From Arthrobacter sp. Soil762 (GTDB lineage: Bacteria; Actinomycetota; Actinomycetes; Actinomycetales; Micrococcaceae): a DNA stretch of 45,144 nt. The stretch covers positions 523,677 to 568,820 of the forward strand of contig NZ_LMSG01000001.1 in assembly GCF_001428335.1 (NCBI RefSeq), written 5' to 3'. This document shows, one piece after another, positions 43,389-45,144 of this stretch. How positions within the stretch are numbered: position 1 is the stretch's first letter; each line of letters starts with the position of its first letter. A program made the translations under genes and the position numbers. The notes beneath the pieces are model-generated. The model was not told where the DNA came from and did no database searches. It worked only from the letters and a program-made list of their open reading frames with translations.

Positions 43389-44585
43389 ATGCGTGTGGTC
43401 ATCGCCCCGGACAAGTTCAAGGGCTCGCTGTCCGCCCCCGACGTCGCCAGGCGCCTGAGCGCGGGACTGCAGTCAGCTGTGCCGGGCCTTGAGGCCACAC
43501 TCATTCCGGTGGCCGACGGCGGCGAGGGCACCCTCGACGCCGCCGTCGGCTCCGGCTTCACCCGCCGGACCGCCACCGTCACCGGCCCCACCGGCCAGCC
43601 GGTCCGGGCCGACTTCGCGGTCCGCGGCCGGGAGGCCGTGATCGAAATGGCCGCAGCTTCCGGGCTCGCGCTGCTGCCCGCCGTCATCCACGGCGGCGGC
43701 CCGGACTCCGGAACGGCCACCACCGCCACCAGCCTCGGCACCGGCGAACTCATCCGGGCCGCCCTGGACCTTGGCTGCCGGAAGTTCATCCTGGGTGTGG
43801 GCGGCAGCGCCAACACCGACGGCGGCGCCGGGGTCCTGCAGGGCCTCGGGGCAGCGCTCCTGGACGCCGAGGGCAACGAGCTCCCCGGCGGCGGGGCCGC
43901 GCTGGCCCGCCTGGACCGGATCGATTTCTCCGGCCTGGACGTCCGGCTGGAGGACGCCCGCTTCACCCTGGCGTCCGACGTCGACAATCCCCTGCTGGGG
44001 CCCAGCGGCGCCGCCGCGATCTTCGGACCGCAGAAAGGCGCGACGCCGAGTGACGTCGTCGCCCTCGACGCCGCCCTGACCAATTTCGTCTCGGTCCTCG
44101 CCGGCGAGATCGGCATCCGCGCCGAGAGGGCCGCCGTCGCACCCGGCGCAGGAGCAGCCGGCGGAGTCGGCTACATTGCCATCGCGGCGCTGGCCGCGGC
44201 ACGCAGGCCGGGCATCGACGTCGTCCTCGAATTCACTGAACTGGAGCAGCGGCTGGCCGGCGCTGACCTGGTGATCACCGGCGAAGGAAGCCTGGACGAG
44301 CAGAGCCTGCTCGGCAAAACGCCCATGGGTGTGGCCCGTGCCGCGGAACGTGCAGGCGTCCCTGTCATCGCCGTGTGCGGCCGGAGTACCCTGAGCGCAG
44401 AACAACTCGCGGACGCTGGTTTCCAGCAGGTCCACGCGTTGACCGACCTCGAACCAAACGTAGAAAAATGCATTGCTGAAGCAGGACCGCTGCTCGAAAA
44501 ACTGGGGAAGAGCATCGGCGCCCACCTTGCGGGGCTCCCGGCCAGCACCAAGGCGACAGAAAACAAGGAGAACGTCCATGTCTGA
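43389..44585 (+). CDS. Glycerate kinase
   Basis: A 398-residue glycerate kinase of the GlxK/GarK family, making phosphoglycerate from the glycerate delivered by GlxR. The N-terminal hallmark is RVVIAPDKFKGSLSAPDVA, followed by LIPVADGGEGTLDA, the GVGGSANTDGGAG motif and the C-terminal DLVITGEGSLDEQSLLGKTP. The start is ATG 43389, preceded by AAGGAGG at eight bases, while an ATG 18 bp earlier would overlap that site. It overlaps allB by 8 bp, so translation is probably coupled. The end of the protein (LPASTKATENKENVHV) is poorly conserved. Confidence 0.93.
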   Translation: MRVVIAPDKFKGSLSAPDVARRLSAGLQSAVPGLEATLIPVADGGEGTLDAAVGSGFTRRTATVTGPTGQPVRADFAVRGREAVIEMAAASGLALLPAVIHGGGPDSGTATTATSLGTGELIRAALDLGCRKFILGVGGSANTDGGAGVLQGLGAALLDAEGNELPGGGAALARLDRIDFSGLDVRLEDARFTLASDVDNPLLGPSGAAAIFGPQKGATPSDVVALDAALTNFVSVLAGEIGIRAERAAVAPGAGAAGGVGYIAIAALAAARRPGIDVVLEFTELEQRLAGADLVITGEGSLDEQSLLGKTPMGVARAAERAGVPVIAVCGRSTLSAEQLADAGFQQVHALTDLEPNVEKCIAEAGPLLEKLGKSIGAHLAGLPASTKATENKENVHV

Positions 44586-45144
44586 AGAAACCACCCCGGC
44601 GGCCGGCTCGTTTGACCTGGTCATCCGCGGCCAGCGCATCCTCACCACCGCCGGCATCACCGCCCGCGAAGTCGGCATCCGCGGTGGCGTGATCGTCGCC
44701 ATCGAACCGTTCGGCAACGGCCTCACCGGCACACAGGTCATTGACCTGGCCGACGACGAGACGCTCATCCCCGGCCTCGTGGACACGCACGTCCACGTCA
44801 ACGAGCCCGGCCGCACCGAGTGGGAGGGCTTCGCCTCCGCCACGCGTGCCGCGGCCGCCGGCGGCGTCACCACCATCATCGACATGCCGCTGAACTCCAT
44901 CCCGCCCACCACCACGGTGGAAGGCCTCAAGCTCAAGCGCGAGGTTGCCGAGGATCAGGCGTTTGTGGACGTCGGATTCTGGGGCGGCGCCGTGCCGGGC
45001 AACAAGAAGGACCTCCGCGGCCTGCATGACGAGGGCGTCTTCGGCTTCAAGTGCTTCCTGCTGCACTCCGGCGTGGACGAGTTCCCGCACCTCGAAGCGG
45101 ACGAGATGGAGGAGGACATGGCCGAACTCAAGTCCTTCGACTCC
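44578..45144 (+). CDS. allB: Allantoinase (5' part, cut by the window end)
   Basis: The first 189 residues of a ~450-residue amidohydrolase that opens allantoin to allantoate. After the N-terminal beta domain, the metal motif is DTHVHVNEPGRTEWEG (His71 and His73). The likely carboxylated metal-bridging lysine is Lys158 in GVFGFKCFLLHSGVDEFP, a stretch typical of allantoinase rather than dihydropyrimidinase. AAGGAG lies before the ATG. It is translationally coupled to glycerate kinase and thus under the hyi operators. The frame is open to the end of the window. Confidence 0.93.
   Translation, partial: MSEETTPAAGSFDLVIRGQRILTTAGITAREVGIRGGVIVAIEPFGNGLTGTQVIDLADDETLIPGLVDTHVHVNEPGRTEWEGFASATRAAAAGGVTTIIDMPLNSIPPTTTVEGLKLKREVAEDQAFVDVGFWGGAVPGNKKDLRGLHDEGVFGFKCFLLHSGVDEFPHLEADEMEEDMAELKSFDS

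Overview
High-GC actinobacterial chromosome segment, most likely an Arthrobacter relative (Arthrobacter/Pseudarthrobacter/Paenarthrobacter). This rests on GC content, gene families, and a uricase whose ends resemble the A. globiformis enzyme as I remember it. Most of the window is a dispersed purine, allantoin and glyoxylate catabolic region. I saw no rRNA, tRNA, CRISPR array or transposase.

Layout. 1-2305: 3' end of aceE and a MocA-like nucleotidyltransferase. 2335-4671: Pr6Pr membrane protein and a DctA carrier. 4892-8070 (minus): NCS1 transporter, Asp/Glu/hydantoin-racemase-like protein and SDR. 8330-13370 (minus): xdhC, FAD subunit, then a fused FeS+molybdopterin xanthine dehydrogenase. 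13668-15704 (minus): guanine deaminase and AzgA-type permease, divergent from 8-oxoguanine deaminase (16069-17463). 17598-20724: a 62-aa unknown protein, uricase and an NCS2 urate/xanthine permease. 20802-26893: an IclR regulator divergent from malic enzyme, malate synthase, a DUF6986-type protein and ureidoglycine aminohydrolase. 27061-33616: a BTAD regulator, an ABM protein, and an IclR-hutG-amino-acid ABC transporter set. 33697-39479: assorted genes, including a truncated aldo/keto reductase, carbonic anhydrase, PLP dehydratase and CsbD. 39706-45144: hyi, glxR, gcl, glycerate kinase and the start of allB.

How the genes work together. Guanine and 8-oxoguanine are deaminated to (oxo)xanthines, XDH makes urate, and uricase opens it. 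Allantoinase and ureidoglycine aminohydrolase act further down. The resulting glyoxylate goes either to malate (malate synthase, then malic enzyme to pyruvate) or via Gcl, GlxR and glycerate kinase to phosphoglycerate. The uraH/uraD steps, allantoate amidohydrolase and ureidoglycolate lyase are not in the window.

Main discovery. A 17-bp palindromic site close to WTTYCACAAWGYGGAAA recurs in front of eight transcription units. At five of them it occurs as a tandem pair whose starts are exactly 21 bp (two helical turns) apart. Most copies overlap a promoter or the expected start point. I infer the operator of the IclR protein at 20802-21557, which has a copy in front of itself. The regulon would cover uptake, purine catabolism, both glyoxylate routes, DctA, malic enzyme and an undescribed 62-aa protein. 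Other items: a racemase-family protein with the Gly/Cys pattern of arylmalonate decarboxylase, a 7-codon leader ORF overlapping the urate permease start, a perfect 62-bp palindrome, and a two-copy intergenic repeat.
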